Shown in pieces: positions 41,801 through 53,606 of a DNA stretch of 64,000 nucleotides (the stretch's first letter is position 1; every line of letters starts with the position of its first letter). Source of the DNA: Mansonella perstans (Eukaryota > Nematoda > Chromadorea > Rhabditida > Onchocercidae); contig JBAMDO010000025.1 of the NCBI GenBank assembly GCA_037074765.1, positions 1 through 64,000 of the forward strand. Direction: 5' to 3'. The notes under the pieces are model-generated. The model had not been told where the DNA came from. It searched no databases and saw nothing but the letters and a program-made list of their open reading frames with translations. The position numbers and the translations under genes were made by a program.

Positions 41801-43063
41801 AGAGAGTTTAACGATTTTTCCACATGATAATCGAATCTGAAGAAAAAAGCTTTCAGGACATACTGAGTAGCTTCTGCAAATCATTCGGAACTTCCGCTTT
41901 CGCCAGATTTCACTCTTACATCGAATGGTATTTTTTTCCTTACATCCAGAGCTAACGGGTGAGCCTAATACAACATCCCTTATTAATATAAGGTTTACAG
42001 AAAACACAGCAAGACGATGAATGACTTTGTAACTACAAACGCTATTTTTTCATTTTCACCAGATTTTTCACTAATAAAAATGTCGATAATTAATACCTAC
42101 CTATCCGGAGCTTTTGGCAGTTGTTTCAGTGTTTCCAATACAAAAGGTCGAATGCTAGGAACTCGATACAGTTTAAAACTCCTCTCCAGCTGTTTTTCTA
42201 ATAACTGTACTGACTCCATAGTTCCTGCCGCACCTAGATCCTTGATTTTTGAAAGCAGCAAATCCGAGATATCATTCGCTGCCTGGAAACATCCAATACA
42301 AAGAGAAAGAAAAATTGTCATTCACATCCATAGTAACCACTGGTGTCATCTCTCAAATATAAAATTACATACTTCTTCATGGAATTCTGTTCTGCGAATA
42401 TTGTGCAGATCGAGCAGCCGCAATGCAGGATTTAATGCCGGTAGCTGAAAACAAACTGCTTAAAGTTATATCAGTGTAATGCCAAATTAACTTAGATCAT
42501 AATAGCTAGCTCACCGATAGCTTTATTGCTTTGATAAAAAATTTTTCATGGACAAATCGCTAAACTATATGCTCACTTGACAAGAATGTCAATAGTAAAC
42601 AATGACTGCTACAAGTTTTGCAGGTAGGCTATAGTGCGAAAAAAACCATCATACGTGCAAATCTCTCTCCTGAGAGCTGATATAAACTGTTAGAAGAAAA
42701 AATGCTTCATCAATGCTGAAATGGAAATGCTTTCGTACCTATTATTTAGCGTCCAATGAAATAAACTACTGTGAAATAATGCAAATGAATGGTTTGCAAT
42801 ATATACCGGGAAAATACTGCCAATTTCATGCATCCAAAAATTTCATAGATTTAGATTATCACTTTTTACAACGACAATTAACTATTTTTACAATAAAGCA
42901 CTCTATTAAAATGATGCAAATTAACATATACCTTAATACTATTTCGTTCCTGGAAATTTTTGATCGTTTCGATAGGATCTGCGCATGTCATTAGAAGATG
43001 TCGTAGCCTTCTTGAACCATCTATATTTTGATTTTCAAGATCTGTCACCCATCGTTTCTCCAT
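38863..43063 (-). CDS. Negative elongation factor subunit B (NELF-B/COBRA1)
   Basis: NELF-B is a core subunit of the NELF complex, which with DSIF holds RNA polymerase II at promoter-proximal pause sites. Exons in order are 43063-42932, 42444-42373, 42282-42101, 41476-41247, 41138-40977, 40896-40778, 40509-40364, 40293-40136, 39897-39698, 39621-39490, 39332-39228 and 39045-38863. They total 1821 nt, giving 606 residues with no phase conflict (human about 580). Co-linear matches to human NELF-B include ADPIETIKNFQERN, LPALNPALRLLDLHNIRRTE, DRDFYDSCAVTVRQQIW, YCSLRMELVMSAHDL, DPCHDLAWCLDACVRDKH, IGDLAMIAGD and ENPASDFLSDPSEE. The C-terminus is Ser/Thr-rich, as in the family, but not alike in sequence. 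The start is the first Met giving the family-length N-terminus; an in-frame Met at about 43153 is an alternative. Confidence 0.93.
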
Positions 43064-43848
43064 ACCAAAAGATGATGTTATGATTCCTGTGGTCTCAAAA
43101 ATACAGAGCCAAATTACAGTTGGAGGCAGATGAATATCAGATGAATATAGCAATGAATATTAGATCATCTTTTCACCAAAAATATTTGCAAGAAACCATT
43201 ACAGTAGTGAGATTAAAGTGATCGTTAATAATCTTTGAAGTACACTGTTTGTTTTCAATTCAGCGTAAATTCATAGAGAACCAGTATATAAGAATCTACA
43301 GTTTAAATGTTTGCAGTTTAGCTAATTAAAATTTAACAAATGTCTGGAAGATATCCCAATTGCCTGCACATACTTTTAAATGGAACCCATGGACCGACCA
43401 ACCAACCGCTGAATATTGTTACTGGATGGAACGGAAAAATAGAGCGTAGATTTCACGCGGTGATCTCTGTCTCTAGCTAAGGGCATTATTATTCCATCAT
43501 TGTGCGGAACAAAAGGAAACAGACGTAGGATTCTGATTCGGCGTATCATTGGAGCTTTGATTGTAACTGAAAATGTTACGGACCAACAATTATCCGATGT
43601 GTTCGGGCATGAACAGAGCAAATGCGTCACATCTAAACTTTTCACGGTTATGTCTTGGCGGTGAGATTGTTCAAGTACCGACCATTATTGTAGAACAGGT
43701 TTGTCATTGCACTTATTAGATCTATATGCCAAAAACTAGATAATAAATTATTCGAAATTAATTGAAGTAATTCAAAATGTTTCGTACATTTATTCATAAT
43801 TTTAAGCAAAATTTTGTATAAATTTCCAATGTATTCTTCCAGGAAACC
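43064..43848. other. Divergent spacer of NELF-B and the 43849 gene
   Basis: This 785-bp bidirectional upstream region contains no coding exon I can support. A TTCCAG acceptor ending at 43842 lies 6 nt before the next ATG and looks like a spliced-leader site. Confidence 0.5.
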
Positions 43849-43938
43849 ATGTTTCGAGCTGTGATAACCAAGCATGCATTTCGAAGCCTGGGTAATGATA
43901 CGCAAAATTATTTAAAGGTTGTAGTTTCAGATTCGATT

Positions 43939-43973
<35 letters not shown>

Positions 43974-46198
43974 GTACCTAACTTATACAGCATAGTTTAT
44001 TTAAAAAATAGCTGAATAGAAAATGTTTTAGCGTTTTCTGCCCAAGTATGAAGGATCAGATAAGGATGAAGAACAAGTTCTAGATACTGTATTCACAGCA
44101 GATCCAAATTTGTATTTTGGAAATCCGTTAGGAAAATTGCATTCAAAGATTCGATGTAAGTGCTTTTTTAACAAACATTTGTGCGTGCAGTATGACTGGA
44201 AGAAATACATATCTTTGAGCCTTTTTTGCCTATATTGTTTAAATTTATTAAATAGAATAGTTCATTCTTAGTTATTGGCTGATAAAATATAAACTGGATA
44301 TACTACATTTTTGTATTGTGCGTTATTTTTATAGATTATTGTTGTCAAGTAGAATTTTCTAAACTTTTTTAGGTGGTTGGTTTAATCCAGAAAGACCATC
44401 ATATCAAGTGCAACTGCGTGACAATCGCAGAGTTCTGTACGATCATTATATACGCCATTACTATATGACCGTTTTGAAATCACTTCTCATTTCTCGAAAT
44501 GTAAGTGTTTTTCCTGGCATTTCAAGATGAGATCGATGTGATATGATATAGGAAAACAAACTGAAGTGATAAGGCTACGGTTGTATAGATTAAAATATCT
44601 TTGTGATTTCAGTTTCACTGGATTAACTGCTAGAACTATCACTGTGTTTTATATTTTGCTACCAAGATTTGGTCATTGTCTGCTTTGGAGAGTTGTTAGT
44701 TTTTGCCTCTTGGTATGCATTATGTTACTCTATCATTATATGCACAGCGGTTTTAGAGGGAGTTCATGAAACTTACCAATTCAAGTGCGTTTGAAGAACC
44801 GAGACCGAAAAGAGTGCTTACTCCAGGTTTTTTTCGTAAATCGAAAATATCAAAAAGAATTAAATGGCGTACCGCAGCGCGGCTGAGAGTGTAAGTTTCA
44901 AAATAAATTTTGCTTCATAAAGTCTCCGACTAATTATTGGTTAATCTTTTGATGTTTAATTTACATCCAAATATTTATGTGGTCACATGTTTATGGAGGA
45001 TTAATGAAATACTACTTAATTATAATGTGAAGTAATTTAAATGTTAACATGGTGTTCATCGCTGTTTGCTTCCAACCATAATTGCATAAAATTGCAGAAT
45101 GTTAGACCGAGTGCGAGAAGAGGCTGGAGAAAAAGCAGGCTTTTCCTCGGATGAAGAAGGTAGGCTTTCATTTAAAGTGAATACATTTGGATTTTATGTA
45201 ATGTTTCAATTTTTTGACCATTCCTTGCTGCACATTGTGGAGGCAAGAAGAATTTTTTCTCAGCATTTCGGGATATGCACCGCAAAATGCTAATTTAATT
45301 TAAGAGAGGATCTCTCGGTTTGTATCTTTTCGTAGCAAAAAAGAGTAAAGTGATTAATACACGTATGGTCTCCACAAACGTCTGATCAGATGCCATCGTC
45401 TAATAGAAGTTCATCTACCTTTTTCGGATGCAATTTCATTTATTTTAGTCGGTTGAGGTCGTGTATGACTTTATTCCGAGAGTATTCATTCTGGTGGAAT
45501 TATCTTTTTTTTTTAGAATTTCGTTTATATATTATGAAACTAACCAGCGTTACGTTTCAGAATTCGGTGATTTAAATAGAATTCCAATGGTTCGTGCTGG
45601 GCAGAGTACTCTTTTTTCGCCTGATTTTGTTGGTAGGTATTTATAATTCGAGGGACTTTTGTACAGATTTAGTTTATTTTTTTTGCGAAATTATAAGCAT
45701 TAATTTCATGCTTTGTAACTGAAGTTTTCTCATTTCATATTGGCAATATAGAAAATACATCATCGGTGAATTCTATATTCCAGTTCTATTTGTAAAGCGA
45801 ATTTCATTGGAGATGTCGATTTTTTTGGAGGGGTTGGTTCACACAATGCCTTTTTTCAGATTATGATTTGCATCAACCAGTTTATATGGATGATGTCAAA
45901 CGGATGCTGAAAGATTATAAAAATCTAAAGGAACAAGAACCTGTATGTTACGTACAAAATTTAAATTTACTGAATTGAAAATAGTTCTTACAAATCTTGA
46001 AATGATTAATGTGGTTAGTATAGTTAATGTGCTGGTGTTATGGTTAATACGTCTGTTTAGGACTCACCTTCTCTGGACATTTCTGACATTGGTATTGAAA
46101 ACGTGTATGAAAGAGCTGGCGTGGCTTGTATTGCTGAAAGGAATTTATCTGCTGAAGTTTCGGAGGCAATGAAAATGCCATTTAAATCTGTAAAATGA
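43849..46198 (+). CDS. Unrecognised 269-residue protein, possibly mitochondrial
   Basis: I do not recognise this family. Eight exons (43849-43917, 44032-44155, 44373-44500, 44757-44890, 45098-45159, 45561-45632, 45860-45942, 46061-46198) total 810 nt and keep phase perfectly with good donors and acceptors, so the gene is real. The N-terminus MFRAVITKHAFRSLGNDT lacks acids up to residue 17 and could be a mitochondrial presequence. It is followed by DPNLYFGNPLGKLHSKIRCG, WFNPERPSYQVQLRDNRRVL and YDHYIRHYYMTVLKSLL. A strongly basic block (FFRKSKISKRIKWRTAARLR) precedes an acidic GFSSDEEEFGD and a hydrophilic tail. There is no transmembrane helix. A mitochondrial ribosome or assembly component would fit the composition, but that is a guess. 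The start is 6 nt after a TTCCAG acceptor. Confidence 0.8.
43941..43970. repeat. Run of 30 T in intron 1 of the 43849 gene
   Basis: This is an uninterrupted T30 directly upstream of ACAG. Comparable tracts occur at 5182 (22), 12344 (20), 15299 (28), 47738 (30), 56583 (25) and 57979 (20), and A24 occurs at 22601. No flanking target-site duplication or retroelement body is evident. Confidence 0.9.
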
Positions 46199-47736
46199 GT
46201 AGTTTTTTCCTGGTGAATTTGTATCGGCATAACTTGCATGAAGTTTTGGTAATTTGTGCTACTTTTAGAAAATGTATTGTTCTAGCGTTTATGTTACAGT
46301 CATTCTTGTAAGGATTTTTGATATTAAGTCAAAATCGATAAGGCGTTAGATTAAATTTCCTCCTGAATTAATTTTGATGTGCTTTACACCTAAGATATGT
46401 GGATTTGTCTTCTTCTTTTTTATTTTAGATACAAAAAGATAAAATTGGTGAAATGAGGATGTATTTTTATCGGATATCGGCACTGATAATTTCTTGAGTT
46501 ATTATGACCTTCTAATCAGCAGAGATATAGATTTGATCCAGAATTTCCGTGTGACCAGCTTTGCAACGTCTGAGATTCTTCTTAAAGGGATATCTAATCA
46601 ACTCAAAAAGCTGCTTCATCGTGTTCTAGGGTGGGCACCAATCTTACCTTAAGCCTTTAAGTATAATTGGTGACCAGGGACGAGATCTTTGTTTAAATAT
46701 CTTCAACTTTACAAACGGTATTCTGTACTTGTCTCTTCTCCTGTTCGGGTCGCTCAATAATATTGCTCATTTAGGCCTTGTTTCTAATAATTCCATTTGT
46801 CTTTTCTCCACATTCGAATTTTTTTGCTGTTTGAGAGTATTATTCACTGCTCACAGTGTAAATGTCGAAATACTACAAACTTCTCCACAGAATTTTATTA
46901 ATGAATTATGGACCTACTAAATAGAAAATTCGAACTAGAATTGAAGTACAGTGCAACTATATTGTATAGTAGCTTGAAAATTCACGCTTGGATGTTTTTA
47001 CTGTTATTGACTGTTTATATTAGGGTCGTTTTTTATGTGAATATATAGCAGTTGCTCATCGATAATGTAAACAAATGGATGCGATTGATAACGATGTTTT
47101 CTTATTTTGTTATTAAAAATGCTGAAATCATTAAGAGACGTGTTATAGTTATTATGTATACTTCATCATTATTTTTCTATATGAAAACAAAGCATTCGCA
47201 AAAGTGGACTAGTAAGTTGCTGGTTTGCAGCTAATTCTCATTTGAAATCCTGTGAGTACGAAACAGTGTAACGAGAGTGTGCAAAGTCTTCTATGTTATA
47301 GGCTTCACGATGTTTCCTTAGATGGTCCGTTACAGATTTGTGCGTTGTTTAAATGCAGTCATCATCATTTCGTTTGTAAGTTTTTTGGTTACCTTTGTTT
47401 TGAAATTGTAGATTTATTTGTTTTAATTTTCTAAAATCATTAATGTCAACATGAACAGTTATAATCACATTATAATGCTAGTGATTAACGATAGCGATTA
47501 ACATATTCTCTTATATTAGTATCTTATGTATTGGTAGCACATCAGATGATAATAGTAGCAGTTCACGCTGAAAGATTGGAGAGAGGGGAATTATTTTTTC
47601 AACTTTAAGATTTAGATTTGAAACAATTGGGTCAAAATCTTCTCAAAAACGTCGTAAAGGATGTAGTTAATTGTAGTAATAATAATTTTTTTCAACTTTT
47701 TTTTTTCCTTAATAACTCCTGTGTACTTTCCCTTCT

Positions 47737-47770
<34 letters not shown>

Positions 47771-48035
47771 TGAATTACCTCGCCGTCCTTTACATCTTTT
47801 TTTTTTTTTTGGAATCTTTGTATACACGCTGAGCTGCGATATCTGTTTATTTTGCGTTATATAATATATGAATATTTTAACTGCTTTGTAAATCGTAATT
47901 AATGGTATTTGTTATGAACTTACCAAATGATGTAATCTTGATGTTCCTGATACAATATAACTGATTGATTTTGTATATTGTTCGGAAAAATTACGATTTT
48001 TCATGTATAATTGACACAAAAGACTTTTTTTCTAG
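46199..48035. other. Intergenic, probably holds the first MGAT2 exon
   Basis: This 1.8-kb stretch contains a T30 at 47738-47767 and short T-runs near 47801-47811. MGAT2 should have a short cytoplasmic tail and the start of a membrane anchor encoded here. A candidate Lys/Arg-then-hydrophobic stretch lies at about 47120-47200, but I could not find a phase-consistent splice to 48036. Confidence 0.4.
47738..47767. repeat. Run of 30 T
   Basis: This is an uninterrupted T30 upstream of MGAT2, followed after 30 bases by another T-rich stretch. Length in such tracts is unreliable in any assembly. Confidence 0.85.
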
Positions 48036-50750
48036 GCAGGATTTTTGATGGTCTATTTACAAAGTCCATATCTAAGTGCCAATGAAAACTTTGAACGTTC
48101 ACAGTACGATGCTCCGAAAACAGAATCACTGTTACTCCCTGAACAGGATGATGTAAGGTTTTCTGCGAGCATTTCATGCTTTTGTTCTATATTTAGTTTG
48201 AATTCAGAAATCCAATCGGTAAAGCACTGAATTCTTGGTGGTGAAGGGACCATCTGCATTTTTCATTTTCTTGAGTTCGATTCGACCATATATCAGGTGC
48301 TCCAACTCAGTGTCATCTTCGGCTTACTCCAGGCTATGATGATATCCGCAGTTAATAACTTCTGCTGGACACTGTTCCTAATAGTTGTAAATACAATTTT
48401 TAAAATAGTTTGTAATACTTCATCTCTGCAATGAAATATCTTTCGCAAGTTCTAAATACTTTTTTTCTTGAAGGAAGAACTTGAATTAGGTTGGAGGTTT
48501 CGAACTACACCGTCACCTTTAAGCAAGGAAGAAATTGTCCGCTCGATTGAATTTCTTAATGCGAATTATGAGATTTTGAATACGGATAAGTTTGGTCAGT
48601 TGCAAAGTGTAGGAATTGTACTAGTTGTGCAGGTAATTTCCTCTAAAGTCTCATATTTTTGATAAAACGTGATTTACGTTGTAGATTTTTTATCCTAAAA
48701 TCTAATTTCTAAAAAATTGTGCAAATCTCATCATGATTACTTATGGCAGAGTGACGGAAACTATTTATAGTTCTGAATGATGTTTTTTCAAATTACAATG
48801 GTTAGTTTTTAGGTTCATAATCGTGTCGAATATTTGAAAGAATTGATTTCTACCCTCAGGAGTGCTCGATATATTGAAACTACGTTGCTGATTTTTAGTC
48901 ATGATTATTCGTCTGCAGTCATAAATAGGCTGATTACAGGGATAGATTTCTGTCTAGTATGTTATTTACTATAAGAAGCAACTAAAATGATTGTAGGAAA
49001 AAAAAGCATTTTTTTATTAGTTGCAATTCTGAAATCAAAATTGACTAAGTTCATATTTGTGTTAGAGCTGGTGAAATCGAAATTCTTAATAACTGAAAAG
49101 ATTTTAATTTAATTAATAGCTTTAATATCTAAGGTCGAAAACAGATGTAGTGATTTTCTGTTTCAGGTTATGCAAATATTCTATCCCTACAGTATTCAGT
49201 TGTTCCCCGATGTTTTTCCTGGTCAAGATCCTTTGGATTGTCCGGAGAAGGCGACTAAGAACGAGTAATATATATCAGAGGATTTTTTGAGCTAAAACTT
49301 TCAGGAATTTTATCCCTTTTAGTACAAATCCTTTCAAATTTTTAGGGCGGCTTTTCTAAAGTGTAATAATTGGAAAAATCCGGATAAGTATGGACATTTT
49401 CGTGTTGCAAAGTTGACACAAATCAAACATCACTGGTGGTGGAAGGTTTGTTTATTCCGAATTTTCGTTGAAGTTATTTGATTGTTAGGATTCATGTGCT
49501 GAAATATTATAATGACCTTCGCTAACTCTACATTCACAATTTTCTTTTAAACGATAAAAGAAAAAAAAAACAGTGGAGAATATAGACTATTTATTGGTTA
49601 TCTGTATAATCTCTACAAATCAGTTTTCGATAACAGATGAATTACGTATTCGATGGGATATTGAAACAGTATGCATTAACAAAAGCATGGGTAATATTAT
49701 TAGAGGAAGATCACTATGTTTCGCCAGATTTTTTACATGTTATGCGACTAATTGTAGACAACAAATCGGAGTGAGTGATTTCGTATTTTTTAATTTAGAA
49801 TCTTGGCAGTTAAAAACTGAATTTCGTGGAATATACGATTCCCGATATAAATCTTTAGGTACTTCAATGTCTATTTCAAGTTTTATCAGAAATTTAGAAA
49901 GCCTTTTCTATGATGTTTCGATAACTGGATGAAATTTATTTTGCTTGCTTTTGTAATGCTTTGTTAGGAAATCTTTTGTCTACAGTACTTTTTAGTTTAT
50001 GCGCGGAATGTCAAGTGATAAGCCTCGGATTATATCTCAAGCAGTATAATAATTTTAAGAGCGATTTGAATCGACTGGGTATTCATCCATGGTTTAGCTC
50101 AAAACATAATATGGGAATGGCTATCGATATGGATACATGGAAACTAATTAAAAATTGTACGGAAGTAAGTTTTTGATTTTTTAGTGAAAAGATGCAATTT
50201 TTCATAATGTTTAAAATTCCTTGTGTTTTTAGTTGTTCTGCAAGTACGATGACTACAACTGGGATTGGTCGCTCTTACACGTTAGCATGAAATGTTTACC
50301 GTCAAGATTGAAGGTCATTGCTGTTAAAGCTCCTCGTGTTATACATATTGGTGATTGTGGTATACATACTCATCGTTGTGCCATTCATAATGCTGCTGCA
50401 ATGGTTTGTTTATCGTTCAGCTACAAATAAGTTGTGCCGAGTTTTGTTAAATTTTTTATGAGGATTGGTGAACTCGGAAAGTTGAAAAGATGTGAAATTT
50501 TTAGGCTGCAAAACTTTTCGGTAGCTCAGCAGATTCGTTGTTTCCGAAAAAGATGATAGTGGCGGAGAATCTGAAGCGAACATTAAAACCTTCGAGGGAA
50601 AACGGTGGTTGGGGCGATATACGAGATCATGAACTGTGTCTCAATAATTCACATGTGCCTAGTCTTGCTACTTACGATTTTTATTTAGATACTGTGACAG
50701 GCATTAATAATTATACACATATCAACCACCCTCTTAATTTTCCTATCTGA
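48036..50750 (+). CDS. MGAT2, beta-1,2-GlcNAc-transferase II (5' exon missing)
   Basis: This Golgi enzyme adds the second GlcNAc to the alpha-1,6 mannose arm and commits N-glycans to the complex type. Exons are 48036-48152, 48474-48632, 48813-48956, 49167-49264, 49346-49445, 49637-49770, 49996-50164, 50233-50403 and 50505-50750, in phase, giving 445 residues plus an unplaced N-terminal exon. The first exon opens with the end of a hydrophobic segment (AGFLMVYL), consistent with a type II signal anchor. Family blocks are VVQVHNRVEYLKELISTLR, LFPDVFPGQDPLDCPE, ITQIKHHWWWK-like, and LLEEDHYVSPDFLHVMR with the metal/UDP-binding acidic EED. WFSSKHNMGMAIDMDTWKLI, FCKYDDYNWDWSLLH, HIGDCGIHTHRC and NGGWGDIRDHELC follow. 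It matches the C. elegans GLY-20 type closely. Confidence 0.94.
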
Positions 50751-52231
50751 GACTCAAGGATATGTTTTGTTTAGGTTCAAGTGTTGTTCCATATTTTATA
50801 TCAGGGTACCGGTTGAACTAGTGTTCTTTGGCACAAATCGAAAAAATCTGTAGTGGGGTGTTTTCAAGAGTGTTAATTATGCAGTTTACTAGTGTTGTTC
50901 ATAAAGAAATTTCCTTGTTTTATAGCGCTGATTCTTGTTATTTTATGTTTTGTTCAAATTTCTGAAATCTTACATCCAAATCTTGTATGAATATATGATG
51001 TATTCATTATTCAGAATAGGCAACAAATTTCTGTTTTGAACCTTCACGACTTTTTTTGCTACCGCATCATCTGTGTAAATTTATTCAAAATTATTCAGTG
51101 GAAAACATTTCCAAAACCGTAGCGTTTTCAGATGCAAAATGTTTGAACACATTTTGCAATAACGGTGAACGTATATACTCTTTACACTGGGTGAAATAGG
51201 GAAACAACATAAGGTTCGGAAGATGTGTACGATTTTTATTGTATTACTACATTTTGTTTCAAATTTTAAAAATATCTCTTCATCAAAGAATTTTATGCTC
51301 TATTACGAATTAAAAAATTGACCTCTTTTTTATAACTACTGTAAAGCATACAATGTGCCAAAAGGTGACACAAATTACATCATTCTAAAGATACTATTCG
51401 AAATTGAAGTCAATGTCATTTTTTGTGATTGTTTGAAAGAAATTGCTTGTATATTGGATTATGAATGCATTGCTTACCATTTTTGTGAATTGCAGCATAA
51501 TTTATCAAATGATTTTTTCACTTTCACTGCTTATTTTTCAAGTATATCATGACCTTTCCGTTCGATGGTCGGATTTTTCGGTACACTTACAGTTTTTTTT
51601 TGGGGGGCAGAGGGGGTTGCAATTGCCGTATTGGCTTACGTTTTGTACATTAAGTAGCATGTGCTATAAGGTATATTTAATTAGTCCCGTTTCGATTTTA
51701 TGAATAAGTCTAGGGAAATTAGTACAAAGCTACACTTTTTTAAAATTCAATGCATTTAATATTTCATGATATATTTGATGCACAGCACATCTAATTAATT
51801 TAAAAACATTTTTCTTGTAGACATAGTTCACCTCATTTCGTCAATGGTTCCTAATTCCATGATTAGTATCAATTATATTTCTTTTTTTCTTGTTGCATAG
51901 TATTCCCTTTAATTCCTTGTTGGTCATATTACCTCCTACAGACAACCAATTACATTGTTAGTCCGCTTGTTAGTTCACTGTTACGATTCTCCTGAATGAA
52001 ATGGCTCAAACCCTCAGATTCTTTGCACGTTCATCAATATATTTTGAAGCTGAACAACATAGTGACCACCATCTCTCACGACACTACCACATATCTTAGC
52101 TGAATATTTCGGAACTTGGAATGCTCTCCATAGCGTATCATCCTCAGAAAGCAAATAATTTTAATACTTTTAACAAAACTGTTAATAGCAAATAATGCTG
52201 TGGATCATGTACATTAACGAGAGCTTTCGTT
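50751..52231. other. Convergent intergenic, MGAT2/claudin-like
   Basis: This 1.5-kb AT-rich stretch lies between two 3' ends. I see no supported gene; short frames at 51355-51703 have no motif or splice context. Confidence 0.5.
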
Positions 52232-53606
52232 CTACGAAATAACGTTCCTCCGAACGTTATCTAAGAATTCCATAGGCAAATCGTTCGTGTGCACATCATG
52301 ATAAACGTCGACCCAAGAATCAAAATGTACTGCGCTTCCAATGCATAACAGCAAATACGATAACAGAAAATGGTAAAATGCATTACCTAGCGAACACTGA
52401 AACGAACTTGAAGTTTGACAATTAAAAGAATATGACAATGTTAAGATTCATCAAACAACCAAAGTTCAAAAAGAGTAAAGAACTTACGCGGTCCATGGTT
52501 TTGATAAATGGTTCTGAGCTATTAATCAAAACGAGGAATACAACGATCAAGTTGATGAAAACTGAAAGATAAATCAACTGGGTAAAAATGTCGAAAATGT
52601 GATTTTAAAATAACACCAGTAAACACAAATATTGTGAAACAAGAGAGTTACTTACTTAACAATACAGTTGCACCACATAAGAGTTTCTGCACTTTGAGAT
52701 CCCGTTTCACACATGTGAAAAATAAAAAGAAAATAACGATCAAATATAATAAAACGCTGAAAATCATTAAGATACGTACCAATCTCAATCCTGAAACCAA
52801 GTAAGAAAAATATCAAGACAGAAAATGCTTCGACGAATTCATGAATAACTATATAATTCAGTTGCAAAACTGGATTTATGCACTAATACGAATAAGGTTT
52901 TGAAATAATACATGTAAAGAAGAGAGGTTTACCTATGGAAGGTGGAACAACATTTACGACAGTAATATCTTGACCATTGATAATGAAGGTACTATGTTCA
53001 CCAGCCAACCAATCTGTACATCTAATTCCATCCGAAAATTCATCATTTTTTACACAGTCGTCTCCTAAACCACGCTGAAAATTTGTATTTCTTGGAAGCA
53101 GTCTGAACACAATTAAAAAAAATGTTATCTGAGGAAAGAGAAATGGACGAGTGCATAACTTCAATTTATTTATATTTACTGGTCCGATTTATGCGACAGT
53201 TTCGTTACTGCATGCTACTTTTCGTTTCTGTTCTCCAATAATCTAAGCTTTTGAAATGCAAAGGTACGTATTTCACATTTCAGTATTGCAGTATAAAAAA
53301 AAACGCCTCGAATTATATTATCCTTGCATGTACATTGAAGGATGCTGATAAGGGCTTAATTTTATCTTTTTTAAATTAATACTCTGGTCAGCATTGAAAT
53401 TCAAACATTTCGGACGGATCAAAAAGGATTACAAAAGTAAAACAAAGGATTGTAAAAACCTGATAGATATATGAACCATTAGTCTGCACCAACCACGCAT
53501 TGTTGAAAAAATGGAATGTATGAAAAACAGCAGCAGATACAACCAACATAAAAGCAGCAATCAGTTCCCAAAATAAACGGTTGCCGCGAACGGTCGGTCT
53601 TGTCAT
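52232..53606 (-). CDS. Four-helix membrane protein, claudin superfamily / Clc-like
   Basis: Exons in order are 53606-53460, 53074-52933, 52790-52656, 52561-52488 and 52396-52232. They total 663 nt, giving 220 residues in phase. There are four hydrophobic helices: ELIAAFMLVVSAAVF near residue 14; VRILMIFSVLLYLIVIFFLF; CGATVLLIFINLIVVFLVL; and FYHFLLSYLLLCIGSAVHF. The large first extracellular loop (about residues 35-97) carries W38, GL at 51-52, C56 and C68, the W-GLxxC-C arrangement of claudins and relatives. Nematodes have many such PMP22/claudin/Clc-like proteins acting in junctions or as channel subunits. I cannot place it in one subfamily. The short cytoplasmic tail ends in NVRRNVIS with no PDZ-binding YV. 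Confidence 0.72.

Noticed and set aside
47612..47827. Lys-rich minus-strand open frame
   Set aside because: It is a translation of poly-T tracts (poly-Lys), with no biological support.
48280..48300. GTTCGATTCGACC, B-box-like
   Set aside because: No A box or cloverleaf can be drawn around it.
49573..49932. 119-codon open frame overlapping an MGAT2 exon
   Set aside because: It is an out-of-frame shadow of the exon at 49637-49770 plus intron. The true frame contains the EEDHYVSPDF active-site block.
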